A DNA stretch of 64,000 nucleotides from an uncultured Anaerolineae bacterium (GTDB lineage Bacteria; Chloroflexota; Anaerolineae; Anaerolineales; Villigracilaceae), in the NCBI GenBank assembly GCA_903908605.1, contig CAIVSQ010000507.1, positions 1 to 64,000 of the forward strand, given 5' to 3'. The translations under genes and the position numbers were made by a program. A model generated the notes under the pieces. That model ran no database searches. It had not been told where the DNA came from and saw only the letters and a list, made by a program, of their open reading frames with translations. Below are positions 29,784 through 39,148 of the stretch, piece by piece (positions within the stretch are counted from its first letter, which is position 1; each line of letters starts with the position of its first letter).

Positions 29784-31151
29784 TCAATCAAGATCGGCAG
29801 GGAGAACTTCGGCAGCGACTTGTTGGATCAAAGTCCAAATATCAGCCAACCAAGTCAAATGTTCTGGCTTCATCAGAACAGAACGCAGGCAGGTGATGGT
29901 CGGGCTGTCGGGTAGCATTTCGGCAGGCAAATTGAAAAACTCGACAGGCAGGTTGGCAAGCGCCAGGTAGAGGTGTTTTTGCTCGGCGGCGGCGAAAAAG
30001 TGGCGGGACAGTTCGGAGGCTGCGCTGACAGAGGCAGCACGCGGCACCCAGAAAATGATATCCAGCTCAGGTGGAAAGGCAACCACAAAACGTGGATCCG
30101 CCTGGATTTTTTGCCAGAGGGAGAGAGCCGCGTTTCGCCCACTTTCCAGGCCCACGGCAAATTCACCACCAGGCACAAGGGGCAGTAGCTTGTGGGTAGC
30201 CCACAGCCCAACAGCAGTTGCGCCAGCGCGCGAGCACTCCAGGCTGATCTCGCCAAGATGAAGCTCGCTTGAACTGAAGTAGGTGTAGGGGGAATCATGT
30301 TTGTAGAAACGGCCAACGGATGGGTCGCGGAAAAGCACACACCCACAACCATAGGGCTGGAGCCCATGCTTATGCGGATCAACAACGATCGAATCAGCCT
30401 CAGACACGCATTCAAAAGCACGGGCAGTTTGCGGCGAGAGGTTGCCAGCCAGGCGAAAATAACCACCATAAGCAGAATCAACATGCAAGCGAAAACCATA
30501 CTGGTCACGCAAGCGCAGCAACTCAGGAAGTGGGTCGATGGAGCCAGTTGCGGTGGTACCCAGGGTGGCGACCAGGGTGCCGACTCCCCCCTGATCCAGA
30601 CGCTCCTGCAGGGCCTGCAAATCCATGCGGCCGTACAAATCATTGGCAACCGACTCGAATTTTAGATTTAGTACGGCACTGATACGGCTGTGGGTGTAAT
30701 GAGCCTGCCGGGAAGCCAGGATGGTGCCGGTGGGATCAAGCCGACCGGAAACCCACAGAGCCTCCAGGTTGGCCATCGTGCCACCACTGGTCAGGTGGCC
30801 CAGGAAGGTATCCCAACCAAACATGTGGGCGATTTCAGCGACGGCTTCCTTTTCCATCTGGGAACTTGCCTTGCCGCCATCGAGGGCATGATTGTTGGGG
30901 TTGATCCACATGGCGAGCATATAAGCCAGGCGGGCAACCGGATGGGGTGGCTTGAGCATTTGGCCGGCATACAGCGGGTGGAAATAGGGGTAATTATCTT
31001 GCATACGATCGGCGACCTGCATCAGGACAGTTGCCGCTGCTGGGTCAAGAGCAGGAGCACTAAATGGTTTAAGATCGGAAAAGCCAGTGTTAAGTTTTTC
31101 CAAGGCTGCAATTAAAACCTTAAGGGAATCGGTTTCAAGGTTGTTGGCCAT
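29784..31151 (-). CDS. PLP-dependent decarboxylase (group II family)
   Basis: 455 aa; HLTSGGTMANLEALWVSG; HVDSAYGGYFRL; SIVVDPHKHGLQPYGCGCVLF (PLP Lys). Confidence 0.9.
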   Translation of the reverse strand: MANNLETDSLKVLIAALEKLNTGFSDLKPFSAPALDPAAATVLMQVADRMQDNYPYFHPLYAGQMLKPPHPVARLAYMLAMWINPNNHALDGGKASSQMEKEAVAEIAHMFGWDTFLGHLTSGGTMANLEALWVSGRLDPTGTILASRQAHYTHSRISAVLNLKFESVANDLYGRMDLQALQERLDQGGVGTLVATLGTTATGSIDPLPELLRLRDQYGFRLHVDSAYGGYFRLAGNLSPQTARAFECVSEADSIVVDPHKHGLQPYGCGCVLFRDPSVGRFYKHDSPYTYFSSSELHLGEISLECSRAGATAVGLWATHKLLPLVPGGEFAVGLESGRNAALSLWQKIQADPRFVVAFPPELDIIFWVPRAASVSAASELSRHFFAAAEQKHLYLALANLPVEFFNLPAEMLPDSPTITCLRSVLMKPEHLTWLADIWTLIQQVAAEVLPADLD

Positions 31152-31184
31152 ATAGTCTCCTCTGTTTCATTAAGACAGAAATCA

Positions 31185-32453
31185 TTACGAAAGGGCGGTG
31201 GATACAAGCGCCTGTATGTGCGCGTGCAAATGCGCAGGTTGGATGACATCCAGGTCAATGGAGCCAGCCTGGAGGAAACGAGCAAAGCGGACCAGACCTT
31301 TGGCAAGCGCATTAGCAAAGTCGGCATCGTCTGCACTGGCTTCCTGTTCCAACCAGAAACCTTTGACCTGCAATGTCATGCTCTTACGTTCCAACCTGGA
31401 ATCGATCCGGGCAACCAGGTTGTCGCCGTACAGGATCGGCAACGTGTAATAACCCCAACGACGCTGCTCAAGTGGTTTGTAGACTTCCCAAATATAATCG
31501 AAATCAAAAACCTGGCGAGCCCGCCCCCGGGCACTGACAATCTCGAGAGGTGCCAGGAGGGTGACTTCCTGGCTGGTATCTGGCCCAAGAGGCTGCCACT
31601 GCACAGGGGTTGCGCCGCGTTCAAGCGTTTCGAGCAATGGCAGGTCGGCACTGAGAACGATCCAATTATCCTTTGAACCTTCCACCTGCAGCGGGGTGAT
31701 GATGTTTTGGTCACGCAGGGTGGCAAGACAGGTACGCGCCTCTGGCCAGGAGAGCTGGCTATGCAGGTAGCCGGAGAGCTCGTATGCCCAGCGCTTCTCA
31801 CGCAGCAAGCCCATGAAAGCAACTGCCTTGCTGGAAAAATACTCCTGGGCTTGTTCGCGAGTGGACGGATAAGCGTATTGAGCTGGCACCACCCGTTCGG
31901 CGAGATCATAATAGCGATCGAAGCCTTTGCGGTGATGGATCATGATCTCACCGCCGAGCCAGAGAGCAAACAGCGCCAGGGCGGTATCCTTGCGACCACG
32001 GTAACTGTTGACACGTTGGTTACCTTGAAAATCACGATTACCAAGCGGGCCACGTTCACGCAGAGCCGTCAGCACCTGGTTGACCAGCTCTGGATTTTCA
32101 ATGTAATAACGACCCCAGCGTGTGTGTGGCTCACGAAATGACTGCATGGCAGGCTGCCAAAAGGGCAGCTCGCGCATGGGGTAAAGGAAGAGGCCACCGC
32201 CGTAGTCAAAAAACTCGCGACGCTGGTAAGCCGCACGCTGCAGATATTCGGGCTGGTAATCCAGCACCCGCGCGTGCATGGCGATATCCTGGCTGCGAGC
32301 AATGACATTGAGCGGGTCAAGCTGGAGAGCTTCAGCGCTATGCAGGGCCGCAGTGGTACCGTCCTCACCAGCAAAACGGCGACCAGGCCAAAGGCCCTGG
32401 CGGCCAAGCACAAAACGCCGAAAGGTAACCCGGGAAATGGAGATGGGATTCAA
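31185..32453 (-). CDS. YcaQ/AlkX-family winged-helix DNA glycosylase-like protein
   Basis: 422 aa; LHSAEALQLDPLNVIARSQDIAMHARVLDYQPEYLQ carries a QxD-type motif (QLD) in the position used by the YcaQ/AlkX family. Confidence 0.85.
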   Translation of the reverse strand: MNPISISRVTFRRFVLGRQGLWPGRRFAGEDGTTAALHSAEALQLDPLNVIARSQDIAMHARVLDYQPEYLQRAAYQRREFFDYGGGLFLYPMRELPFWQPAMQSFREPHTRWGRYYIENPELVNQVLTALRERGPLGNRDFQGNQRVNSYRGRKDTALALFALWLGGEIMIHHRKGFDRYYDLAERVVPAQYAYPSTREQAQEYFSSKAVAFMGLLREKRWAYELSGYLHSQLSWPEARTCLATLRDQNIITPLQVEGSKDNWIVLSADLPLLETLERGATPVQWQPLGPDTSQEVTLLAPLEIVSARGRARQVFDFDYIWEVYKPLEQRRWGYYTLPILYGDNLVARIDSRLERKSMTLQVKGFWLEQEASADDADFANALAKGLVRFARFLQAGSIDLDVIQPAHLHAHIQALVSTALS

Positions 32454-32501
32454 TAAAATAAGATCCTATCGGCGGCAGGATAAGCCGCGATAAGGGTGAA
32501 T

Positions 32502-34202
32502 TTAATCATATCCCAACAACCGGTGAATCTCATCGTTTTTGGGAGCGGCTGTTGTGCCAAGCAGATCACGCCAAAAAGCATCATCATAGCGACGTGATTT
32601 AACCGGCAGAGGCATGGGCACGCCCCAACCCAGCAGCAAGACCTCTTCCTTGGGTTGCAGGCGGGCAAGCATCCCCTGAATGGCCTCACGACCAGATAAG
32701 CCGGAGAGCACAGCACGAATATCATCGTCATCACCAAGCCAGCCACTAATGCGCGTACCAAGTTGCGACATGACTTCATCATAAATCTGCGAGGGCCGCT
32801 GGTCAACGATCAACAGGGTGACATAGTACTTGCGCAGTTCGCGTGCAATGGTGGCAAAGGTGGTCTGGGCAGCCATTTCGCGATTGAGAAGCTTGTGAGC
32901 TTCCTCCACCACGATCACCAGCGGGCGAGGCTCGTGGGTGCCGTGAGCACGGAAAGCGTTGGTGCGTTTTTCCCAGGCTTCACGGATGTGGCGGGTGAGT
33001 AAATTGGATACCAGCAAGTAATCCAGATCGGATTCGTGATCACCAAATGAGAGGACGACATGCTTGCCAGCTGCAAGCGAGTCGATGATCGATGCAATGC
33101 CATCCGAAGCAGGTTTTTCGACAATATAGCTCTTGCCAAACAAACGGCGCAGCTTGTCGTGCAGGGCCTCGGCAGCCATTATGTTGACGCCATTGGCCAA
33201 AGCCCAAGCGGCGACACTATCGGGATGCGGCACCTTCTTCATGCGACCATTGTCATCTTCCTGTTCAATTTCTTCACGATTCATGGCTTTAAAACGGGCA
33301 AACCATTCATTTTTGAAGGAGGTGAAAAGGGCATTGAGTGTGGTGGCAGTGGTTTCTTTAAGGTTCAACTCTCGGGAGAGCATTTCCACATCCGCTGCGG
33401 AGATGGCCTGCATGGCAATTTCCAGGTTGAAATCTGGCACCTGGTTGCCACGGATTTTCGCACCAGCACCCAGGCCAACCACCTGCAGCTTGCCGCGAAA
33501 CTTGGTTTTCAGGCCAATAACTGGCAGCTTGGTATCTGAAGCCAGGTCATCAAAACCGTATTCGTTATGCATATCCAGGACAAGCACAGAGGCTTTGTCA
33601 TAATGCATCAGGCCAGCAAGCACCAACCGGGTCAGAAAGGATTTACCGGTGCCAGTAGCGCCAAAAACACCAGATGAACGCTGGACAAACTTCTCCAGGT
33701 TTATACAGACCGGGTGACCCTGTTCTCTGGTATAGCCGATGACGAAGTTCCCTTCCTTATCGGGACTTCCAAAAATGGTGGCGATATCTTCCGCACTGGC
33801 CAGGGAAACGGGCGCGTGGTGAAGCGGAACGGTCTTAACCGGTAATGGGCGAGAATCTTCCTTATGGCTGGCTCGCCAGGTTTTATATTCGGGGGAATCC
33901 ATTTCCGGACCACGCTCAAGCATGAGGGCGGGGAGAATTTCGAGGTTGGTGTAAAGCGTCTGTCCGTGCAGGGCGCGGGCCAGGCTGGCGGGCAGGCGCG
34001 CTTCAGATTGTTCATCGGCAAAGCGGGGGTCAGTGGCACCGAGCTTTAGGTCGGTGGCAAGCCCGTAAAAGCGGTAATTGCCGCTGTCGATGACGACGAA
34101 ACCACCTTCCTGCACGTCGAGCGGGTTGACGGTCAGGCGCGCGGAGAAGGATTCCTTCAAACCACCACCGACGATATAACCTATTTGTTGGTTTTCAGCC
34201 AT
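32502..34202 (-). CDS. herA: HerA-type ATPase/translocase (DUF87-like, N-terminal HAS-barrel-like region)
   Basis: 566 aa; Walker A GVFGATGTGKSFLTRLVLAGL; Walker B RPLVIVVEEAHKLLNRE; followed upstream by NurA. Confidence 0.9.
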   Translation of the reverse strand: MAENQQIGYIVGGGLKESFSARLTVNPLDVQEGGFVVIDSGNYRFYGLATDLKLGATDPRFADEQSEARLPASLARALHGQTLYTNLEILPALMLERGPEMDSPEYKTWRASHKEDSRPLPVKTVPLHHAPVSLASAEDIATIFGSPDKEGNFVIGYTREQGHPVCINLEKFVQRSSGVFGATGTGKSFLTRLVLAGLMHYDKASVLVLDMHNEYGFDDLASDTKLPVIGLKTKFRGKLQVVGLGAGAKIRGNQVPDFNLEIAMQAISAADVEMLSRELNLKETTATTLNALFTSFKNEWFARFKAMNREEIEQEDDNGRMKKVPHPDSVAAWALANGVNIMAAEALHDKLRRLFGKSYIVEKPASDGIASIIDSLAAGKHVVLSFGDHESDLDYLLVSNLLTRHIREAWEKRTNAFRAHGTHEPRPLVIVVEEAHKLLNREMAAQTTFATIARELRKYYVTLLIVDQRPSQIYDEVMSQLGTRISGWLGDDDDIRAVLSGLSGREAIQGMLARLQPKEEVLLLGWGVPMPLPVKSRRYDDAFWRDLLGTTAAPKNDEIHRLLGYD

Positions 34203-34231
34203 AGATAACTCCTCTGGTTTACATGTCGCAG

Positions 34232-34828
34232 CTAATAGACTTCACCCAGGGCACCCAGAACGCTCATCAGGGTGGGGTAATCATCACGCAACAGGGTAAT
34301 TAATTCCTGGGTAGCGGCTTCCTTCCAGCGGTCACCGTTTGAGCCATGCGCCAGACCGGCTTGCTGGATATGGGCGGCGATGATTTCACCCACGGGCGCG
34401 TCTTTGGCACGCAAAAGATGTCGAAAATAACCAAAACGACCAGCGCCAGTGAAACGCACAAGGTCTGCATCATCACACAGGTAAATACGATCCAGGCTGA
34501 GCGGTGGGCGGGGCGGTAGCAGATGGGAAATTTTGCCGTTCTGTTCATAACCCACTGAAAGGACGGACATTTCTACTGGCACAATGCGGCGCTCGCGATT
34601 GTCTCGTAATACCTCCTCGCTAACCTGTTCGACGGTGGCAAGCTGGCGCACCAGGCCATCATCATCGATATGAATATCGTAAATCAAGCCATACACTGAG
34701 TAATCCCGTTCCAGTTTTGCGCGGACCAGCGCACCCAGCGAGGGGGCATCAAACTGAGAAACCGAACATCCGGCAATAAAACCGGTGGTACCGGCGCGCA
34801 GCAGTCTTCCAATTTCAAAGGTGGACAT
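34232..34828 (-). CDS. Uncharacterised HerA/NurA-linked protein (possible HAS-barrel-like)
   Basis: 198 aa between herA and nurA, same strand, 29 bp and 20 bp gaps; FEIGRLLRAGTTGFIAGCSVSQFDAPSLGALVRAK... beta-rich N-terminus. Confidence 0.6.
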   Translation of the reverse strand: MSTFEIGRLLRAGTTGFIAGCSVSQFDAPSLGALVRAKLERDYSVYGLIYDIHIDDDGLVRQLATVEQVSEEVLRDNRERRIVPVEMSVLSVGYEQNGKISHLLPPRPPLSLDRIYLCDDADLVRFTGAGRFGYFRHLLRAKDAPVGEIIAAHIQQAGLAHGSNGDRWKEAATQELITLLRDDYPTLMSVLGALGEVY

Positions 34829-34848
34829 AAAGGCTCCTGTAATGGGAA

Positions 34849-36048
34849 TTAATACGACGATCTACCGGGCAGGTCCTTGGCAGCCTGCTTATAAGAGCCA
34901 TCATCGAGCTCGGCATCCTGACGGCGCAGTTCAAGCATAAGCATTTGCTCGAGCTGTTGTCTTTCTTGCAGGGTGACGACAGCAGTCTCATGAGCGCGAT
35001 GCAACAAGTAAGGGTAAGGATTGGAACCCATCAGGCGGCATTGGCTGAGCAATACAGCATGCAGCAAACCAAGCTTGGCCGGGTCACGGGCTACCCAGGC
35101 CGGAATTTCCACACGGACCGGCCATGGCTGCTGTTTGGTGCCAACATTCAAGTAGAAGAAATGCAGCGCCAGGCTGCCGTTGTAATATTTTTCAGAGCGG
35201 GTTTGGATGGCAAAAACAGCAGAACGTTCGCCAGGGGGAAGCAGCGATCGACCTTTCTCTCCATACAACCAGCGATCACTGACACCCAGCAGGGGATGAT
35301 ACCTGCGCAAGGCTTGCAGATCGTCGGGCCCAGCAATGGCAATTTCAAGCAGGCGTGCCACAAGATCAGAGGAGGGTTTGTCTACATAGCCTGCCGTGGT
35401 GATGCCAAGACGGCAGAGATCGCGAAGCACGTTGAGGTATTCGGCGAGTTTCTTTTCAAACTCGGCGGCGTTATCACCATCGCGCTCGCCCCAAAGCTCG
35501 AGCGGGCCGTCGGTAAAGGTGACGATTGGACCTTGACCAGGATCAACAACGCCAGCAAGGTCAAACAGGCGTTGACGTTCCTGTTTATCGCGCCGCAAGG
35601 CTACCATGCTCTCGTTTAAAGGCCTACCATCGCTAGTGAGCAGGTCGGTATCAAAGAGCAGCTCACTAAGCGTGCTGACCAGCGGAGCTTGCCCTGAGTT
35701 GTGAATGTAGACCAACGCACCGACGTTAATCAAGCCGTATTGGACCTGCATGTGACGGTCCGGGTTGATCTGCGAGCCATCGGCTGCGATCAGAACGGCA
35801 CTGACAGGTAATTCCGGCGGGGCAGCATGAAAATCAAGCGGTTCATCAACGGGAAGCGCGCAGCGGAGGTTGGGATCAGCTTCCAGGGCCCGACCCACTT
35901 TGTAGCGCAGCCCATCCAGGTCGGTGGCATAATCACCCAGTAGCTTGCGCGCCAGGACCTGGCGCAGCTGAATATCACGCTGGCGTTCCTTGACCATCGA
36001 GCCAATTTCTTTAATTTTCTGGTAAACCTGTTGAAAATCAATCGCCAT
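34849..36048 (-). CDS. nurA: NurA-domain nuclease
   Basis: 399 aa; VLIAADGSQINPDRH; IVTFTDGPLELWG; TTAGYVDKPSSDLVARLLEIA motifs; adjacent to herA. Confidence 0.9.
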   Translation of the reverse strand: MAIDFQQVYQKIKEIGSMVKERQRDIQLRQVLARKLLGDYATDLDGLRYKVGRALEADPNLRCALPVDEPLDFHAAPPELPVSAVLIAADGSQINPDRHMQVQYGLINVGALVYIHNSGQAPLVSTLSELLFDTDLLTSDGRPLNESMVALRRDKQERQRLFDLAGVVDPGQGPIVTFTDGPLELWGERDGDNAAEFEKKLAEYLNVLRDLCRLGITTAGYVDKPSSDLVARLLEIAIAGPDDLQALRRYHPLLGVSDRWLYGEKGRSLLPPGERSAVFAIQTRSEKYYNGSLALHFFYLNVGTKQQPWPVRVEIPAWVARDPAKLGLLHAVLLSQCRLMGSNPYPYLLHRAHETAVVTLQERQQLEQMLMLELRRQDAELDDGSYKQAAKDLPGRSSY

Positions 36049-36451
36049 GTGTATGTATCCAACCCGGCTTTGCGAGCAGAGGGTGACCGAAAAACCTGGC
36101 CAAATAGCTACTCACCACAGCCTTATAAAAGAGAATGTATATGGTTGAAACAAAAAGCCCAGAGATATGGTGGGCAGGTGGATGCCGCTTAAAGATAGAA
36201 CATTTGTTAGGATTTTACAAGACAATCAAGGAAAATACAAGCACCTGGGTATTTTGGATGCTGCTCAATTTGGCGGAAAAGGCTTCCACCAGAAAACCCG
36301 CATGCTGGGCCTTTATTTCACTCCTGGTACCCTTTCAAAAACTCAGTTTGAAGCTTGACAGTTGAATTATCCCGAAAATTGTTTACACCGGGAACTTTTG
36401 GGCAAGTCAGGCGTCTTGTATGTAATCAAACAAACTTTAGGAGCTTATAAA

Positions 36452-37180
36452 ATGAAAACAAAAATTTCGATAGTTACCCTGTTTCTTCTTCTCGCGGTGC
36501 TGATGAGCGCTTGCAGCCCGGCTGTAGCGCCCACTGCCGTGGCCAATCAACGTTCCCTGATGGTGAGCGGCACCGGCAAAGTTAGCCTGCAACCCGATAT
36601 CGCTTATATTTATGTTGGAGTGCATACCGAGAAACCCACCGCAGCCGAATCGGTATCGGAAAATAATAGTAAGACCCAGAAGTTGATCGATTCGCTGAAA
36701 TCGACTGGTGTGGACGCGAAAGATATCCAGACCATGAACTTCAGCATCTGGCAGAACACCCAGTACGGCACAGATGGAAAATCAACCGGCTCCAACTACG
36801 CCGTGGATAACACTGTATACCTGACCGTGCGTAACCTGGAAAACCTGGGCGCGCTGTTGGATGCTGCAGTGAGCGCTGGCGCTAACAATATCAACAGCAT
36901 CCAATTCGATGTGGCCGACAAGAGCAAGGCAATGAGTGAAGCACGAGCCGAGGCAGTCAAGACCGCCAAGACCCAGGCTGCCGAACTGGCCGCCGCCGCA
37001 GGTGTCAGCCTGGGCGAAATCCAGAGCATCTCTTACTCAGATGCCGGTTACTCACCGATCTTGCTGGGCAAGGGCATGGGTGGCGGTGGTGACGCAATGG
37101 TACCGAACGCTTCCGTGCCGATTAGCACAGGCCAGATGGAAATCACTGTCAGCGTCACGGTTGGGTTTGAAATCAAATAA
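36452..37180 (+). CDS. SIMPL-domain (DUF541) lipoprotein
   Basis: ATG 36452; lipobox LMSAC; LMVSGTGKVSLQPDIAYIYVGVHTEKPTAAESVSENNSKTQKLIDSLKSTGVDAKDIQTMNFSI. Confidence 0.92.
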   Translation: MKTKISIVTLFLLLAVLMSACSPAVAPTAVANQRSLMVSGTGKVSLQPDIAYIYVGVHTEKPTAAESVSENNSKTQKLIDSLKSTGVDAKDIQTMNFSIWQNTQYGTDGKSTGSNYAVDNTVYLTVRNLENLGALLDAAVSAGANNINSIQFDVADKSKAMSEARAEAVKTAKTQAAELAAAAGVSLGEIQSISYSDAGYSPILLGKGMGGGGDAMVPNASVPISTGQMEITVSVTVGFEIK

Positions 37181-37191
37181 ATAAGATCGTC

Positions 37192-37229
37192 AGCACCGGG
37201 CAGCATAAACGCTCCCGGTGCTTTTTTAT
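37192..37229 (+). terminator. Rho-independent terminator after SIMPL gene
   Basis: AGCACCGGG-N13-CCCGGTGCT followed by TTTTTATTT. Confidence 0.8.
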
Positions 37230-37316
37230 TTCCGCATGGCGAGGACAAGTTTTTCAAAACAGCAAGCGGGTATAATCACTTGAATCTACGTCAATTTAAA
37301 AATGGAGGAGCAAAAA

Positions 37317-38210
37317 ATGCTCAAAGTCGGTTATATCGGTCTCGGGTTGATGGGGAAATCCATTGCCCGTAATATACTTAAAGCCGGGTTCCCGGTGGTC
37401 GTACACAACCGCAGCCGGGCAGCGGTCAATGAACTGGTGGCGGAAGGTGCCCAGGAAGCGCACTCACCGGCTGAAGTGGCCGGGCAGGTGGATGTCGTTT
37501 TCACCAACCTGCCTGATTCTCCAGATGTGGAAAAGGTGGCGATTGGCCCGGACGGTATCATTGAGAACGCAAGGCCCGGGCTGGTGTTCGTGGACAACTC
37601 CACCATCAAGCCCGCTACCGCACGCATGCTTGCGGCTCGAATGGCGGAAAAGGGCGTATTTGCCCTGGATGCCCCGGTAAGCGGTGGTGACATTGGCGCG
37701 CGTAATGGAACCCTGACCATCATGGTCGGCGGGGATGCAGGCGCGCTGGAAAAGGTCTTGCCGGTCTTCCAGGCTATGGGCAAGACAGTCACGCACGTAG
37801 GTGAAGCCGGTGCTGGACAGGTGGCCAAGGCCGCCAACCAGATCATGGTAGCGGCTCAGATGGTTGCCTTGGCAGAATTATTGGTTTTCTCGCAAAAAGC
37901 GGGGGTGGATCCACAGAAGGTGGTGGATGCGATCAAGGGTGGTGCGGCGCAGTGTTGGACGTTGGACGTGAAGCCCCCGCGCCTGTTCGTGGGTAACCGC
38001 GCACCAGGCTTCAAAGCCTATATGCAAGCCAAAGACCTGAATATCGTGCTTGAAACTGCACGTGAATACGGCGTACCGCTACCCGGCACGGCCGAAAACG
38101 CGCAGTTGTTTAACGCCATGCTGCAAATGGGCATGAGCGAGTTGGATAACTCGGCAGTGGTGGGCGTGATTGAAGCGCTGGCGGGGATCAAATTACAGGA
38201 AAAACAATGA
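37317..38210 (+). CDS. NAD(P)-dependent oxidoreductase (3-hydroxyisobutyrate dehydrogenase-like)
   Basis: VGYIGLGLMGKSIARNILKAGF; FVDNSTIKPATARMLA; DAPVSGGDIGARNGTLTIMVGG; HVGEAGAGQVAKAANQI. Confidence 0.94.
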   Translation: MLKVGYIGLGLMGKSIARNILKAGFPVVVHNRSRAAVNELVAEGAQEAHSPAEVAGQVDVVFTNLPDSPDVEKVAIGPDGIIENARPGLVFVDNSTIKPATARMLAARMAEKGVFALDAPVSGGDIGARNGTLTIMVGGDAGALEKVLPVFQAMGKTVTHVGEAGAGQVAKAANQIMVAAQMVALAELLVFSQKAGVDPQKVVDAIKGGAAQCWTLDVKPPRLFVGNRAPGFKAYMQAKDLNIVLETAREYGVPLPGTAENAQLFNAMLQMGMSELDNSAVVGVIEALAGIKLQEKQ

Positions 38211-39082
38211 CCGTCCTGAAACGCGCCTGGCCAACCATCTACGATTACATACTGGTGATCCTGGGGACTGTGATCCAGGCGGTGGCCCTCCGTATTTTCT
38301 TTGTTCCAGCCAACCTGGCCTCGGGTGGGGTAAGTGGTATCGCACAGTTGATCAACCATTACACCCACTGGCCAATCGGTATGATGGTGTTTTTTGGCAA
38401 CCTGCCGCTCTTCTTGCTGGGTTGGCGTTACCTGGGTGGGCGCCGCTTCGCACTGCGCACTGCCACGGCCATCCTGACGCTTTCGTTCATGACCGACGCA
38501 CTGCTCTGGTTGCCCTTTTTCCCACGGAATGGGCTGACAAACGACCTGGTGCTAAACTCGCTCTACGGGGCGGTGATTTCAGGTGTTGGCTACGGGTTGG
38601 TCTACCGTGGCCAGGGAACCAGTGGCGGCAGTGATATCCTGGCGCGAATTTTGAATCATTACCGCGGGATCCCAATCACGCAAAGCTACCTGATGACAGA
38701 TGCCCTGGTGATACTGGGTGCAGGTTTTATCTTTGGCTGGGATAAAGCCCTGTACGCAATCATCACGCTGTATGTCAGCGGGCTAGTGGTGGATACAACC
38801 ATGGAAGGCTCTGGAACAGTGCGCACAGCACTGATCATCACCTCTCAGCCAACCCAGGTCGCCGAAAACATCCTGAATGAGATGGAACGCGGGGTAACTG
38901 TGCTTTCAGGGACAGGAGCATACACAGGCAAGGACCGACCGGTCTTATACACGGTAGTGACGCGCTCCGAGTTGCAAGTGCTAAAATCGATCGTTCATCA
39001 GGCCGACCCGGCCGCTTTCATGGTGATCGGTGCAGCGCATGAAGCATTAGGCGAAGGCTTCCAACCATTCAAAAAACAGTAG
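38207..39082 (+). CDS. YitT-family membrane protein (DUF161/DUF2179)
   Basis: 291 aa; LGTVIQAVALRIFFVPANLASGGVSGIAQLINHYTHWPIG; RGQGTSGGSDILARIL; 4-nt overlap with preceding gene. Confidence 0.92.
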   Translation: MTVLKRAWPTIYDYILVILGTVIQAVALRIFFVPANLASGGVSGIAQLINHYTHWPIGMMVFFGNLPLFLLGWRYLGGRRFALRTATAILTLSFMTDALLWLPFFPRNGLTNDLVLNSLYGAVISGVGYGLVYRGQGTSGGSDILARILNHYRGIPITQSYLMTDALVILGAGFIFGWDKALYAIITLYVSGLVVDTTMEGSGTVRTALIITSQPTQVAENILNEMERGVTVLSGTGAYTGKDRPVLYTVVTRSELQVLKSIVHQADPAAFMVIGAAHEALGEGFQPFKKQ

Positions 39083-39091
39083 TTAACAGCA

Positions 39092-39122
39092 AAACAGGCG
39101 GGCTGACCCGCCTGTTTTTATT
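39092..39122 (+). terminator. Rho-independent terminator after YitT gene
   Basis: AAACAGGCGGG-ctga-CCCGCCTGTTT followed by TTATT. Confidence 0.82.
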
Positions 39123-39148
39123 ATTGCATCCTCCACAAGTCACCCTGC

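Noticed and set aside
36135-36365. Small ORFs (76 and 63 aa) in the 400-bp gap between nurA and the SIMPL gene
   Set aside because: Overlapping frames, no RBS or recognisable domain; possibly a gene remnant but unsupported.
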